Shown here in pieces: positions 9,341 through 18,947 of a DNA stretch of 64,000 bases. The first letter of the stretch is position 1. The number at the start of each line of letters is the position of its first letter. The stretch lies in contig JAFGFU010000019.1 of NCBI GenBank assembly GCA_016930915.1, positions 25,503 to 89,502 of the forward strand, read 5' to 3'. The position numbers were made by a program, and so were the translations under genes. The notes below the pieces were generated by a model that ran no database searches, was not told the origin of the DNA, and saw nothing but the letters and a program-made list of their open reading frames with translations. This stretch comes from Campylobacterales bacterium (GTDB lineage: Bacteria; Campylobacterota; Campylobacteria; Campylobacterales; Sulfurospirillaceae).

Positions 9341-10587
9341 AAAAAATACACTATTTTCTTTTAGCATCTTTTATCACACTTTTATACTGGGTACTTGATG
9401 CTTACGCACATCTTTTGATTGCTCAATCCACTTGGATGCATGCTCTTCTTTTGCAAACGCCTTATAGTACACCATTAATGACATCGCTTACTGCTGTGTT
9501 GCTTTTTTTTGCAACACTGATTCCTCTTTTATTTAAACAAAAACCACAAAAAGAGTCTGCTGATGAGTTTAATGCACTTGAAAAACTCTCAAAACTTCTT
9601 TTTGCTTCCCTCGCAACCAAATTTAATGTCATCAAAGCCCAAGAAAAAATAGAAGAACTATTGCATCTTGAAGGAAGCTTACTATTCATCTACGAGAAAG
9701 AGAATTTTAGCCTTTATAATGAAAATGAGTTTATCAAATCAACCTTTCGCTCAAAAGATATTTTTCCCTTCCGTACAAACAATGAAAGAAGTGTGGTTGA
9801 AGAAGTAGCGGTACGTTGTTTTATTGAAAAAGCTCCTTTCGCAAAAGATGCAATTAAAATCAATAAAATGCCTATAACCCTTTTTAGTTTTTTACTCAAA
9901 GAAGAAGAGACACAAACTATTGTAGGTAATCTCATGCTTGCAAGCAGTGATCCTGATTTTATTGAAAAACATCAACCCTTAATTAATAAATATATTCTCA
10001 TGCTTACCTTTGTGCTCTCCCTTGCTTTCAAAAAAGAGCATTTAGAAAAATTAAATGAACAATATAGCAATGAGAATGGTAGTTTTGACAAAATTCTTAA
10101 TGTACTCAATTACGAAAAAATAGATGAATATCTTTTTTACGAATTTAAACGACACAAACGCTATCGTACAGAGTTAACGCTTATGCTTATTGAAATTAAT
10201 ATGTTTGAAAACCTAAGCAAAGTCTTTCCTCAAGACTCTATTGTAACCTTTAAAAAAGAGTTTATTCAACTGGTGCACAAATACATCAGAGAAGTAGATA
10301 TTTTTGGAAAATGGAGTAAAAATCGGTTTGCTATTCTTCTGCCCGATAGTGATTTTAGATCAGCCATGGGACTTGCAAAAAAACTGCAAGGTATTTTAGA
10401 AACAACAAAATTTTCAAAAGTAGGTAAAATCTCTTGCAGTTATGGCATTACCTCGCTCGCCCCAAAAGATACACTTGGAAGCCTAAAAGCCCGTGCAGAA
10501 AATGCTCTTGTAAGAGCAACTATTCACGAAGGAAATGCCATTGAGGTTAAATTACAGCATGGCTCTTTAGATGATAATCCGCTTTAA
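9337..10587 (+). CDS. Membrane protein with degenerate GGDEF domain
   Basis: 416 residues. Two N-terminal membrane spans (about 5-25 and 47-65) are followed by a GAF-like middle part and a C-terminal GGDEF fold (about 255-410). The GGDEF signature is replaced by SKNRF (in FGKWSKNRFAILLP), and the first metal-binding Asp of the usual LxLDIDxFK motif is lost (LIEINMFENL). The domain is therefore unlikely to make cyclic di-GMP, although the fold is kept. Such proteins may bind nucleotide or a partner as regulators; this is inferred. Its 3' end overlaps the convergent alr gene by 21 nt. Confidence 0.75.
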   Translation: MKKIHYFLLASFITLLYWVLDAYAHLLIAQSTWMHALLLQTPYSTPLMTSLTAVLLFFATLIPLLFKQKPQKESADEFNALEKLSKLLFASLATKFNVIKAQEKIEELLHLEGSLLFIYEKENFSLYNENEFIKSTFRSKDIFPFRTNNERSVVEEVAVRCFIEKAPFAKDAIKINKMPITLFSFLLKEEETQTIVGNLMLASSDPDFIEKHQPLINKYILMLTFVLSLAFKKEHLEKLNEQYSNENGSFDKILNVLNYEKIDEYLFYEFKRHKRYRTELTLMLIEINMFENLSKVFPQDSIVTFKKEFIQLVHKYIREVDIFGKWSKNRFAILLPDSDFRSAMGLAKKLQGILETTKFSKVGKISCSYGITSLAPKDTLGSLKARAENALVRATIHEGNAIEVKLQHGSLDDNPL

Positions 10588-11595
10588 TGTGGGTGAGAGT
10601 TTAGTTGGAATCTCGTAGGTAATGGTTTTAAACTGTTGCGCAAGGGTAGTAGCATTCTCAAACATGCAAACCTCCCTAGCATCACCCCCTAAACAAAAAC
10701 TATCCATTGACATACGACCCTTACTCAAACTTCCATCAGCCATCGCGATGGATGTATATCCATCAAAACGGAAAAAACCATCACCATAGCCAATATCATA
10801 TGTTGAAATCACCTCATCACACGGAGCTTCATAAATACCACCATACCCTACACGTTCACCTTTTTTCAGTACACGAGTGCTGAGTTTTTCTGCCCATAAT
10901 GCTAAAACAGGTTTAAGCGACACGGAATTAAAAGAAGGATGCAAAGGATTATACCCATACATCGCAATACCAACACGTGCGAAAGCGTCATCGCCTAAAG
11001 TGTCGGTGCGAAGCAAACCTGCAGAATTACACGAATGAAAAGCAATCTTCGGTAATCCATACTGCTGCGCCAATGCTTTTATACGCTTTTTTGCACGCTC
11101 AAACAATGAACGTTGCCAAAAAAATTCTGAGTTCAATTCGTCTGCACTTCTAAAATGTGTAAAAACACCTTTTATCTGTAACTTCTTTTGAACAATAATC
11201 TCCATTGCTTTTTCAATTTCATGCTCTTTAATTCCATTACGATGCATACCTGTATCAATGCTTAAATGGATATTTTCTCCATCTCGTAAACTTTCTAGCA
11301 TCGCATAAGAATGTGCTGAAAAAGAGATGTTATGCGCAAGTTTTTCAGTAGGAACAGCATCAACTAAAACCAAAACTTCATCAAAAAGATCAGCAATACT
11401 CTTCGCTTCTTCAATATTTTTTACCGCTGCTCTTTTCAAGCCGAACTCATGGCAAAGCTCTGCCATTATGCGAAGACCATGCCCATAGGCATTATCTTTT
11501 AAAACCGCCATAAGTTTTTCTTTACCCTCTGCTTTTACAGCAAGGATTTGAAGATTATGAAACAAATGGGCTTTGTTAAGTGTAATAAAAGCCAT
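10567..11595 (-). CDS. alr: Alanine racemase
   Basis: A 342-residue PLP enzyme that interconverts L- and D-alanine for peptidoglycan. The PLP lysine sits in MAVLKDNAYGHG near residue 33, and the catalytic tyrosine region is visible in RVGYGGIYEAP. It is somewhat short for Alr (about 360-370 residues) but typical of Campylobacterota. It follows a 78-residue gene by one base in the leftward direction, and a cell-wall carboxypeptidase gene lies just upstream, so the group is about cell wall. Confidence 0.92.
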   Translation of the reverse strand: MAFITLNKAHLFHNLQILAVKAEGKEKLMAVLKDNAYGHGLRIMAELCHEFGLKRAAVKNIEEAKSIADLFDEVLVLVDAVPTEKLAHNISFSAHSYAMLESLRDGENIHLSIDTGMHRNGIKEHEIEKAMEIIVQKKLQIKGVFTHFRSADELNSEFFWQRSLFERAKKRIKALAQQYGLPKIAFHSCNSAGLLRTDTLGDDAFARVGIAMYGYNPLHPSFNSVSLKPVLALWAEKLSTRVLKKGERVGYGGIYEAPCDEVISTYDIGYGDGFFRFDGYTSIAMADGSLSKGRMSMDSFCLGGDAREVCMFENATTLAQQFKTITYEIPTKLSPTLKRIII

Positions 11596-11596
11596 A

Positions 11597-11833
11597 CTAA
11601 GCCTTTAGCCCGAATTTACCTACTAAAAAACCTCTGATTTTACGGGCTTGATAATCTAATTTATAAAAATGCTCATAAACACTTTGCGCATCGAGTGTTG
11701 GCTGTGTTGAAAAATCAAAATTCAACCCTTTAGTATCTTTGGGAATATGCGTATCCAAGTAGGTTAAAAAAGAATCACGAGCTTCAATGAGTTTTTCCAA
11801 TTCACGTTCAAGCATCTCTTTTTCACTTAACAT
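11597..11833 (-). CDS. Small conserved hypothetical protein (78 residues)
   Basis: Not recognised. The N-terminal half is strongly helical and charged (EKEMLERELEKLIEARDSFL), suggesting a short coiled coil. It has no membrane segment. It lies between the L,D-carboxypeptidase gene (9 nt upstream) and alr (1 nt downstream), so it is part of the same leftward transcript. Confidence 0.6.
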   Translation of the reverse strand: MLSEKEMLERELEKLIEARDSFLTYLDTHIPKDTKGLNFDFSTQPTLDAQSVYEHFYKLDYQARKIRGFLVGKFGLKA

Positions 11834-11842
11834 TAACGCTCC

Positions 11843-12931
11843 TTATTTTTCAGCCAAAATTGACATTTTTTTACCAATAAGTTCCACATAAAGCTCTTTT
11901 TCTCCCTTCGATGCGAAAGAGGGACTTTTATAAGTTTGCTCATAAGAAATTTTAAAAATTTTTCGATTTTCTACGGTGGGATAAGGCGCAATATTCATAT
12001 TTTCAAACAGAATTGTTTTCTTCTCTTTTCGAGAAAAAATCTGCTTTTTCATTGCTGAAAACTGCTTTTTACCAGAACCATCTGCTTTTTTAAAGTCATC
12101 TGAATAATAATTTAAATACGCATTAATATCACTGACTTTCCATGCACGTTGCCATTTATAAACATCACTTAAAAGTGTTGCAATCTCATCTTTACTTATT
12201 TTATTAACTTTACTTTCACCAATAATGGTCATTGTACTCTGTGCATTAATTTCGGCATCTAACACTTTAATAGCATCATTATCCATCACCACACAACCTT
12301 TACTTAAATCATCGCGATCTTTACCATCTAAAGGCATACCATGAATCCAAATACCACTGCCATTTTTTCCACGCAAGACATCAAAAAGATTTGGATAGGA
12401 GAGCGAAAAAGCTAAAGGACCATAAAAAGGATCACTTGGCTTAAACCGTTTCGTAATTTCATACACCCCCACAGGTGTTTTCAAATCACCTCGTTTTACT
12501 TTATCCCCATTTTTACCCATAATAACATCATGACTTTTGATGCGTTCCAAACCTTCATCTTCACTGTTTTTATAAACCTCACAGCGTTTTTTCTCTTTTT
12601 CGCAGACAATCAAAGAATCTAAATTTTCATAATAGCCGTATTCGACATCCATACCTCGAATCTGTTTGAGCCAAAAATCTTTAGATACCAACTCTTTTTC
12701 AGTTGGATTTTTTGTTTTAAGCACTTTAACTTTAGTCTCTTTAGCAACTGCCTTCACTTCAGTTGGAGCTTTAGTCTCTTTCACTTTGATGGTCTCTTTA
12801 GACTCAAACTCTTTTTTTAAAAAATCCTCTACGGCATCAATACCTTTCGTTTTATAAATACGATAAATATCCTCAGCAGTTGCCGCATACAATGCAAGTG
12901 CAAACAAAGATAAAAAGACTAAATAACGCAT
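11843..12931 (-). CDS. Periplasmic L,D-carboxypeptidase of the Pgp2/Csd6 type (YkuD fold)
   Basis: 362 residues with a signal peptide (MRYLVFLSLFALALYAATA). The central YkuD domain carries the catalytic motif IHGMPLDGKDRDDLSKGCVV, with the His and the SKGC cysteine. The C-terminal 110 residues form an NTF2-like domain (DVYKWQRAWKVSDINAYLNYYSDDF). This YkuD-NTF2 arrangement is that of Helicobacter Csd6 and Campylobacter Pgp2, which trim muropeptide tetrapeptides and set helical cell shape. The start is chosen at 12931 because GGAAGAGGAATAT precedes it. Orthology is inferred from domain order. Confidence 0.82.
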   Translation of the reverse strand: MRYLVFLSLFALALYAATAEDIYRIYKTKGIDAVEDFLKKEFESKETIKVKETKAPTEVKAVAKETKVKVLKTKNPTEKELVSKDFWLKQIRGMDVEYGYYENLDSLIVCEKEKKRCEVYKNSEDEGLERIKSHDVIMGKNGDKVKRGDLKTPVGVYEITKRFKPSDPFYGPLAFSLSYPNLFDVLRGKNGSGIWIHGMPLDGKDRDDLSKGCVVMDNDAIKVLDAEINAQSTMTIIGESKVNKISKDEIATLLSDVYKWQRAWKVSDINAYLNYYSDDFKKADGSGKKQFSAMKKQIFSRKEKKTILFENMNIAPYPTVENRKIFKISYEQTYKSPSFASKGEKELYVELIGKKMSILAEK

Positions 12932-13088
12932 ATATTCCTCTTCCAGTGTCAATTTTTAAGTGGCTATTTTATAAAAAAAACCCTTAATAGCTCCTCTTCT
13001 TATCAAAGGTGATGAGAACATGACTATTTAATAAAATTTTAAGACATAGATGATAAACTCAAATACCCTCATTTTAAAGGATATACTC

Positions 13089-13565
13089 ATGCCCTCCGCG
13101 CGTTTTTTTAAACTGCTTATTGTAGAAGTTTTGGTGATTGGGGCTATTGGGGCTTACCTTTTTATTGACTCAAGCGATCTCTATCGATGGTGGGTAGGAG
13201 AAACTCATTTTGTATATGCCGATCCAACATGTGATTTACATGTAAAGAGTTGTGAAGTGAAACTTAGTGATGGACATAAGGTACTTTTTGATATAGAACC
13301 TAAAAGTATTCCACTGATGAAACCACTTTCTTTTACAGTCACTTCAGAGATTGATGTACCTTCTATCGAGATTAAACTTTTTGCGACCAATATGAACATG
13401 GGTTTTCATACGTTTAAACTGACTAAAATCGCCGAGGGACGCTATCAAGGTGAGGGAATATTGCCTACGTGTGTGGTTGGGAATATGATTTGGGAGACTC
13501 ATGTGATTTTTAATGAGAACAGACAAAGTCAGGGAGCTATTTTTACCTTTCAAACCGATAAATAA
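13089..13565 (+). CDS. Hypothetical single-pass membrane protein
   Basis: 158 residues, not recognised. One N-terminal membrane anchor (FFKLLIVEVLVIGAIGAYLFI) is followed by a beta-rich periplasmic part with three cysteines (C46, C52, C130). The beta-rich section with an NMNMGFHTFKL stretch is reminiscent of FixH/YtkA-like domains, but this is weak. The start at 13089 is preceded by AAAGGATATACTC. A TTTACATGTAAA copy (13235) encodes LHVK. Confidence 0.6.
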   Translation: MPSARFFKLLIVEVLVIGAIGAYLFIDSSDLYRWWVGETHFVYADPTCDLHVKSCEVKLSDGHKVLFDIEPKSIPLMKPLSFTVTSEIDVPSIEIKLFATNMNMGFHTFKLTKIAEGRYQGEGILPTCVVGNMIWETHVIFNENRQSQGAIFTFQTDK

Positions 13566-13689
13566 TCTAAAGATTTATGTTACGATATGTAATCTTTAAG
13601 CTCGACATTTTTGTTTCACTCTTTGCAATGTGATTCATCATATTTTTTTCGTTATACTGAGAATTTTACATTGCAACAAAGGATTCATA

Positions 13690-14196
13690 GTGTCTATTTT
13701 GCAAAGGGGCGATGCCCTTACCTTTGATGAAAATCTTTTTATTGTCTCAAAAACAGACCTTAAAGGAAGAATCACTTACGCCAATGATCTTTTTATTGAA
13801 ATTTCTGGCTATCAAGAAAAAGAGTTGATTGGTAAACCCCATAACATCTTACGTCATCCAGATATGCCAAAGGCTATTTTCAAACTCCTATGGGAACGAG
13901 CTCAAGCAGGAAAAGAAATGTTTGCTTATGTTAAGAATCGCACTAAACACAATCACTATTATTGGGTTCATGCCTATATTACACCCATTACGGATACCAA
14001 AACGAACACAATTATTGGTTACCATTCCGTAAGACGTTCTCCTAGTCAAAAAGGTCTTAGTGTCATAGAGCCACTGTATGATAAAATGCTTAAAGCCGAA
14101 CAACATAATGGTGTACAAGCCTCACTCTCACTCTTAGAAAACACCCTATCTCATTTAAAGGTTAGCTACGATGCCTTCATACTCTCGCATGAATAG
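13690..14196 (+). CDS. Aer-type PAS domain protein, CetB-like
   Basis: 168 residues, nearly all one PAS domain. The core ([20 protein letters not shown], then [17 protein letters not shown] and [11 protein letters not shown]) closely follows the FAD-binding PAS of the redox receptor Aer. In Campylobacter, a separate PAS protein of this kind (CetB) works with the receptor CetA in energy taxis. The start is taken as GTG at 13690 because AAAGGA lies 7-8 nt upstream. It overlaps the following chemoreceptor gene by 26 nt, which points to joint translation. FAD binding and partnership are inferred from the family. Confidence 0.8.
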   Translation: MSILQRGDALTFDENLFIVSKTDLKGRITYANDLFIEISGYQEKELIGKPHNILRHPDMPKAIFKLLWERAQAGKEMFAYVKNRTKHNHYYWVHAYITPITDTKTNTIIGYHSVRRSPSQKGLSVIEPLYDKMLKAEQHNGVQASLSLLENTLSHLKVSYDAFILSHE

Positions 14197-15616
14197 ATCC
14201 TCTCTTGCTAAAGTGCAAGATGCAAATATTATCTCCTTAGTGGCATTTACGTTTGCTTTTATCCTCGAAGTTTCATACAATGGCTTTCATTGGATTCAAG
14301 TGATTAATCTCACCAATTTTGCCTTAGCTTGGTTTATGTTTATCAATATTCGCAAAGTGCAAAAAACAATTCATGCACTCGCAGATATTGTCAAAGAAAG
14401 TGAACATGGTCACTTACATAGACGCATTGTCAATGTCAATGATGGTGGCGAGCTTAAAATGCTCTGCTCAAACATGAATTCCTTGCTTGATAATTTTGAA
14501 TTAGTCACTAAAGAGATTAAATCCACGATTCTTGCTGCATCCAAGGAGGACTTTAGCCGTAAAATTCTTCAAAAAGGAATGCACGGAGAATTTAAAGAGC
14601 AAGTTGAAATGGTCAATCAAGCTGTCCTTGCTATGAAGCAAACACACGATTTTATTGCCCGTAATACCCTCAATGCTGAATTGGCACAAATTGGAAGTAG
14701 CTCAAATGATTTTACTACGGTACAATCTAATTTAACCACTATTGTTGAACGCTTAAAAGAGATTGCCAAAGATGGAGAAGTGTACGCCGAAGAGACCAAA
14801 GGAAGTTATCAAAATCTACGAGATACTATTACAAAAATCACCTCATTAATTGAATTTGTCAATCAAAATGAGCAAAGTATTGGTATTTTAGTACAACGCA
14901 CACGAGACATCAGCGCTGTGGTGGATATGATTAACGATATTGCCGATAAAACAAACCTTTTAGCCCTCAATGCCGCCATTGAAGCAGCCCGTGCAGGTGA
15001 GCATGGTCGTGGCTTTGCTGTCGTAGCAGATGAAGTACGCAAACTGGCAGAAACCACACAAAAAGCCACCGCAGAGATTGCAATTTCCATTAAAATGCTC
15101 CAACAAGAGACTTCAGGGCTTGAGAGCAATGCCAACTCTATGAAACAAAATGCCGATGAATCAACCAAAACACTCGATAAATTAAGCACCACCTTTAACA
15201 GTTTGATTGAACACTCAGATATTACATCCTACAACATTACCACCATTCAACAAACTATTTTCATTACATTAGCCAAAATGAATCATGCAATCTTTAAATC
15301 TAACGCTTACAGTGCCGTTTATCTCAACGATAAAGAGACACAATTCCAAACGCATGAACGTTGTAGCTTAGGGGAATGGTACGAGAAAGATGGCGAAAAA
15401 ATCTTTGGAAATACGCAAAGCTTTAAAACTATTTATGAAACCCATAAAAATTTCCATACCTGCATTCTTGATATTATCAACCTTATACGTTCAACCTCGT
15501 CCAACCTTTTGGAGGAAAAAGAGCGTATTATTGAGGCATTTCATACGGTTGAAAAAGAGAGTAAAGTACTTTTTGTCTCCCTAGATACAATGATTGCAGA
15601 AAAAAGTGTAGGCTGA
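14171..15616 (+). CDS. Methyl-accepting chemotaxis protein, CetA-like, with C-terminal CZB zinc-binding domain
   Basis: 481 residues. Two closely spaced membrane segments near residues 15-60 leave almost no periplasmic domain, as in CetA. A HAMP-like section follows, then the signalling hairpin with [21 protein letters not shown]. The last 130 residues look like a chemoreceptor zinc-binding (CZB) domain: [18 protein letters not shown] and two later His in ETHKNFHTC. Input is presumably from the PAS protein encoded just before. The SD AAAGG lies before the ATG at 14171. Confidence 0.82.
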   Translation: MPSYSRMNRSSLAKVQDANIISLVAFTFAFILEVSYNGFHWIQVINLTNFALAWFMFINIRKVQKTIHALADIVKESEHGHLHRRIVNVNDGGELKMLCSNMNSLLDNFELVTKEIKSTILAASKEDFSRKILQKGMHGEFKEQVEMVNQAVLAMKQTHDFIARNTLNAELAQIGSSSNDFTTVQSNLTTIVERLKEIAKDGEVYAEETKGSYQNLRDTITKITSLIEFVNQNEQSIGILVQRTRDISAVVDMINDIADKTNLLALNAAIEAARAGEHGRGFAVVADEVRKLAETTQKATAEIAISIKMLQQETSGLESNANSMKQNADESTKTLDKLSTTFNSLIEHSDITSYNITTIQQTIFITLAKMNHAIFKSNAYSAVYLNDKETQFQTHERCSLGEWYEKDGEKIFGNTQSFKTIYETHKNFHTCILDIINLIRSTSSNLLEEKERIIEAFHTVEKESKVLFVSLDTMIAEKSVG

Positions 15617-15630
15617 TTACATGTAAACAA

Positions 15631-15658
15631 GCGTGTCTATGTGACTTCATAGACACGC
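15631..15658. terminator. Hairpin between the convergent chemoreceptor and porin genes
   Basis: GCGTGTCTATG (15631-15641) pairs perfectly with CATAGACACGC (15648-15658) over a six-base loop, midway between two convergent genes. A TTACATGTAA copy (15617-15626) lies just before it. Confidence 0.75.
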
Positions 15659-15676
15659 TCATTTTAGATTAAAATA

Positions 15677-16888
15677 TTAGAACTTATAATTTGCTCTAAA
15701 ACGTAACTCGTTGCTGCTTCCTGTTGAAGCATCTTTATCTTTGGTTTCGTATTGCACTTCAACACCAAACCCTTTAAGTGCGCCATCAAATGCATAATTG
15801 GCATAAACATCAATCACATCATAATCACTGTTGGCTGCTTTTAAATTAATATCAGAGTAACGTGCACCAATTTTTGCGCCTTTAACCACTTCATAATTGG
15901 CATCAATCGCATACCCTTTACTTCCCGCTTTATACTCACCACTGTGAATCACGTTAGCGGTGTAAATTGGATCTGCCCCACCCACATCAGCACTTACGCT
16001 AGCATCATTGTCATCATCTACCTCAGCATACGCCGCATACATGTTAAACGCACCGATTCCAAAACTAGCTTTTACACCATAAAAACTACCATCATCTTCG
16101 CCTGATTCATCATAATCTGTTATAAGGTACTGACCTGCTAGACCATAACGAAAATCATTCATCTTAGCGGTATACGCAAGCTCGGTATAATACACATCTG
16201 CGACATCAACCACTTGTGCCCATTGACCTGTAATGGTAAGTCCTGGAATCGATTTGTTAATCGCAAGGAAAGTATACGCACCATCATCGTTAAATTTTTC
16301 AAAATCAGCCACATCTGATTTTTTAGCTGCCGTATCAGGGGATGTTCTATTTTGCCATTTACTGATATATCCTGCGGCTAAAGTGGTATCAGGAATGTTT
16401 GTATTGGTGATTAATGCACCTTCAAAGGATTGTTTGATCATACGAGAACTACTGCCTTTGATAAGTGGTGTATCGATAAATTGACGACCCACTTTTGCGG
16501 TTGTTTTATCAATGGTGTATTGAACATACATCTCTGAAAGGACTGCACCTGAGCCGTACATATCATTATAAAACAATGCTTTAGCTTCATCATCTGCAAA
16601 CGGAGCATAATTGGATTGGAACGTTGCGCCCATTTTAAAACCATAAAACGAATCAGTCACATAGTTTAAAATAACACCCATATTAACAATATCAGCATCA
16701 CCCTTTTTTCTATCCCAAGCACCAGCTGCTGCTGCAGGAACATCCGTATCTCTGTCAAAATACCAGGCTCTTAATTCACCCTTTACTTTACCGTTTTTAA
16801 ATGCATCCGCTAAGCTGTCTGCTGCGAATGAATGGGAAGCAAGTCCTGCAACTACAATGGCCGCCAAGCTAAGTTTAGCTAGTTTCAT
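15677..16888 (-). CDS. Outer-membrane porin, OprD-like family
   Basis: 403 residues with a clear signal peptide ending ASHSFA-A. The rest is an alternating beta-strand pattern ending in an aromatic residue (FRANYKF), as expected for an outer-membrane barrel. Phrases such as GELRAWYFDRD and KVGRQFIDTPLIKGSSSRM are typical of the Campylobacterota OprD/Opr porins. It would allow diffusion of small solutes; the specific substrate is unknown. AGGAGAGAAGAG precedes the start. The gene stands alone with a terminator hairpin behind it. Confidence 0.85.
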   Translation of the reverse strand: MKLAKLSLAAIVVAGLASHSFAADSLADAFKNGKVKGELRAWYFDRDTDVPAAAAGAWDRKKGDADIVNMGVILNYVTDSFYGFKMGATFQSNYAPFADDEAKALFYNDMYGSGAVLSEMYVQYTIDKTTAKVGRQFIDTPLIKGSSSRMIKQSFEGALITNTNIPDTTLAAGYISKWQNRTSPDTAAKKSDVADFEKFNDDGAYTFLAINKSIPGLTITGQWAQVVDVADVYYTELAYTAKMNDFRYGLAGQYLITDYDESGEDDGSFYGVKASFGIGAFNMYAAYAEVDDDNDASVSADVGGADPIYTANVIHSGEYKAGSKGYAIDANYEVVKGAKIGARYSDINLKAANSDYDVIDVYANYAFDGALKGFGVEVQYETKDKDASTGSSNELRFRANYKF

Positions 16889-17285
16889 CTCTTCTCTCCT
16901 GATTTTTTGTTTGAAGGCGAGGAGAGTTTAACAAAAAGCTTCAAAGGGTGGCAATGGATTTTATAAGCTATTATTAAGAATAAACCCTGTTTGTAATCAA
17001 ACCGTAATGCCTTTGTAATTCTTTCGACATTAAGGCACTTTTATTACATCTCTTGTAATTTTTTTGGAACTCTTTTCAACCATGATTCAAGCCAAATTTA
17101 AAAACATGCATCAAAAAAAAGAGCTTTTTTAAAGGAGGAAAACATTATCTCATAAAATCAAAAAGTGGTCTCACACGTTACTCGATAAACTTAGCACACC
17201 ATTCCATAGTCTCATTGAGCATTAAACAGTAACCTCATCCAATCTTTGAAAAGATAAAACACTCAACATCTTTACATGTAAAGAT
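16889..17285. other. 397-bp intergenic region with porin upstream sequence and a start-less short reading frame
   Basis: The right part holds the end of the kinase gene region and a TTTACATGTAAA copy (17271-17282). The left part must contain the porin promoter. On the plus strand an excellent ribosome-binding site, AAAGGAGG (17131-17138), lies six bases before an open frame of 26 codons (17145-17225; peptide ending LDKLSTPFHSLIEH). Its first codon is TTA, which is not a known start, so this may be a decayed small gene. Nothing else is recognised. Confidence 0.4.
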
Positions 17286-18947
17286 TTACGCACTCGCCAC
17301 ACTGGGTAATTTAATGGTAAAAATAGCGCCAAGAGGTGTATTTTTAACGTTAATGACCCCACCCATATTGTTCTCAATAATCATCTTCGTCATATAAAGC
17401 CCAATGCCGGTTCCTTGTTTGGCATACTTCGTCGTAAAGTAAGGCTCAAAAATTCTATCGATATACTCCTGCGCAATACCTCCACCATTATCTTCAATCA
17501 CAATCAGTGTGTATTTGTACCCTTTTTTTAACTCCAATCGAATAAAAGGATTACTGACTTCACGCTCACTAAGGACATCTTTAGCATTGGAGAGAATATT
17601 TAAAAGCGCTTGAGCAAATTCATTAGGATAGCCTAAAACCTCAACCTTCGCTGAAATATCAAAGGAGAGTTCTATGCCATGATAATTCAAGGAGGCCTTC
17701 AACATCGAAATAGCTTTTTGACACGCCTCGGATATTTCAAAGACCTCTTTATCTTTGGATGGTTTAAAAAAGTTTTGAAAATCACTGATAGTACTTGACA
17801 TATACGCATTGAGCTTATTGCACTGCTGAATACTGTTTAAAAGGGTCACATCATCCAAATCATGAAACGAATGTTTGACTTGAAGATTAATCAAAATGGC
17901 ACTCAACTCTCCTAAAGGCTGACGCCATTGGTGGGCGATGTTACCTATCATTTCACCCATACTCGCAAGTTTACTCTGCTGAATCAGTAATTTTTCTTGT
18001 TCGGTTCGCTTTAAAATCTCTTCATTGATTTTTGACTCTAAGTTGTCAATCATTGTATTAATCACATCTTTAAGACGCTGTAATTTATCTGCTTGGGGAA
18101 ATGAGTGAAGCCTTGAGGAGAGAATACCCTGTTGCAAATCATTCACGACACTAATAGCATCTTCAATAAACTCATTGTCTTGTTGAATATCCGAGGTGGC
18201 TTTAGAGATGCTTTGATTGAGCAGTTTGGACATGGTTTCTAACTCATCTTTGCTTGAGAGCGCAATAGGTTTAGGTTCACTTTGTCTGGTTTGCAAATAC
18301 GCAAAAAACTCTTGCAATCCCTCTTGAAGACGATGAATGGATGAGACGATATGCCCTGAGAGAGAATACCCCGCAATAAACACCAATGTTGCTAGTAAAA
18401 TTACCAAAACGGCTAATTCATACTTCAGTGCTTGCGAGCGACCTTGAATATCTTCAAAATTGGATTCCATATGGTGTACTGCAGTGTGCTGTAAAATTTT
18501 AAGTTGCTCCAACAGGGCATAGTAACGCGCCCTCTCAACAGATGTTACATAGACAAAGGCGCCCTCTTCAAAAGAAGATGCCACATAGTCACATGTCTTC
18601 TCAACGCTTTTAAGATAGGCTTGCCAAATATCATAACTCTTCTCATCCAATGCCTTAAACCGCTCCTCTAATCTTTTGCGTTGCTCCATAATCTCAACTT
18701 CAATGCTCTTTCGATAATCCTCATTAGGAGAAAGCACCAATGAAAGGCTCTTTTCATGAAGCACATTTAAAGGCTCTATATAATTTTCTTGTAAATGCTG
18801 TGTACTTTTTGCGTTATCAAAAATAATAGCCGCATTGCGAATATTCTCTTTGGAAAGCGCAAAAGAACGCTCTGCTAAGATGAGCATTCCAATAAAGGAA
18901 AAACTAAATAAAAAGAGCAATTTGTATTTGATGGGGATATTTTTCAT
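17286..18947 (-). CDS. Sensor histidine kinase
   Basis: 553 residues. Membrane spans near 9-27 and 195-215 frame a helical periplasmic domain. The cytoplasmic part has the H-box GNIAHQWRQPL, an N-box region (ILSNAKDVL), and ATP-binding G-boxes DNGGGI and GTGIGLYM. It overlaps the upstream substrate-binding-protein gene by 4 nt and belongs with the response regulator two genes upstream. The neighbourhood suggests control of the torA-type operon; the signal would come through the binding protein. That link is inferred. Confidence 0.87.
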   Translation of the reverse strand: MKNIPIKYKLLFLFSFSFIGMLILAERSFALSKENIRNAAIIFDNAKSTQHLQENYIEPLNVLHEKSLSLVLSPNEDYRKSIEVEIMEQRKRLEERFKALDEKSYDIWQAYLKSVEKTCDYVASSFEEGAFVYVTSVERARYYALLEQLKILQHTAVHHMESNFEDIQGRSQALKYELAVLVILLATLVFIAGYSLSGHIVSSIHRLQEGLQEFFAYLQTRQSEPKPIALSSKDELETMSKLLNQSISKATSDIQQDNEFIEDAISVVNDLQQGILSSRLHSFPQADKLQRLKDVINTMIDNLESKINEEILKRTEQEKLLIQQSKLASMGEMIGNIAHQWRQPLGELSAILINLQVKHSFHDLDDVTLLNSIQQCNKLNAYMSSTISDFQNFFKPSKDKEVFEISEACQKAISMLKASLNYHGIELSFDISAKVEVLGYPNEFAQALLNILSNAKDVLSEREVSNPFIRLELKKGYKYTLIVIEDNGGGIAQEYIDRIFEPYFTTKYAKQGTGIGLYMTKMIIENNMGGVINVKNTPLGAIFTIKLPSVASA

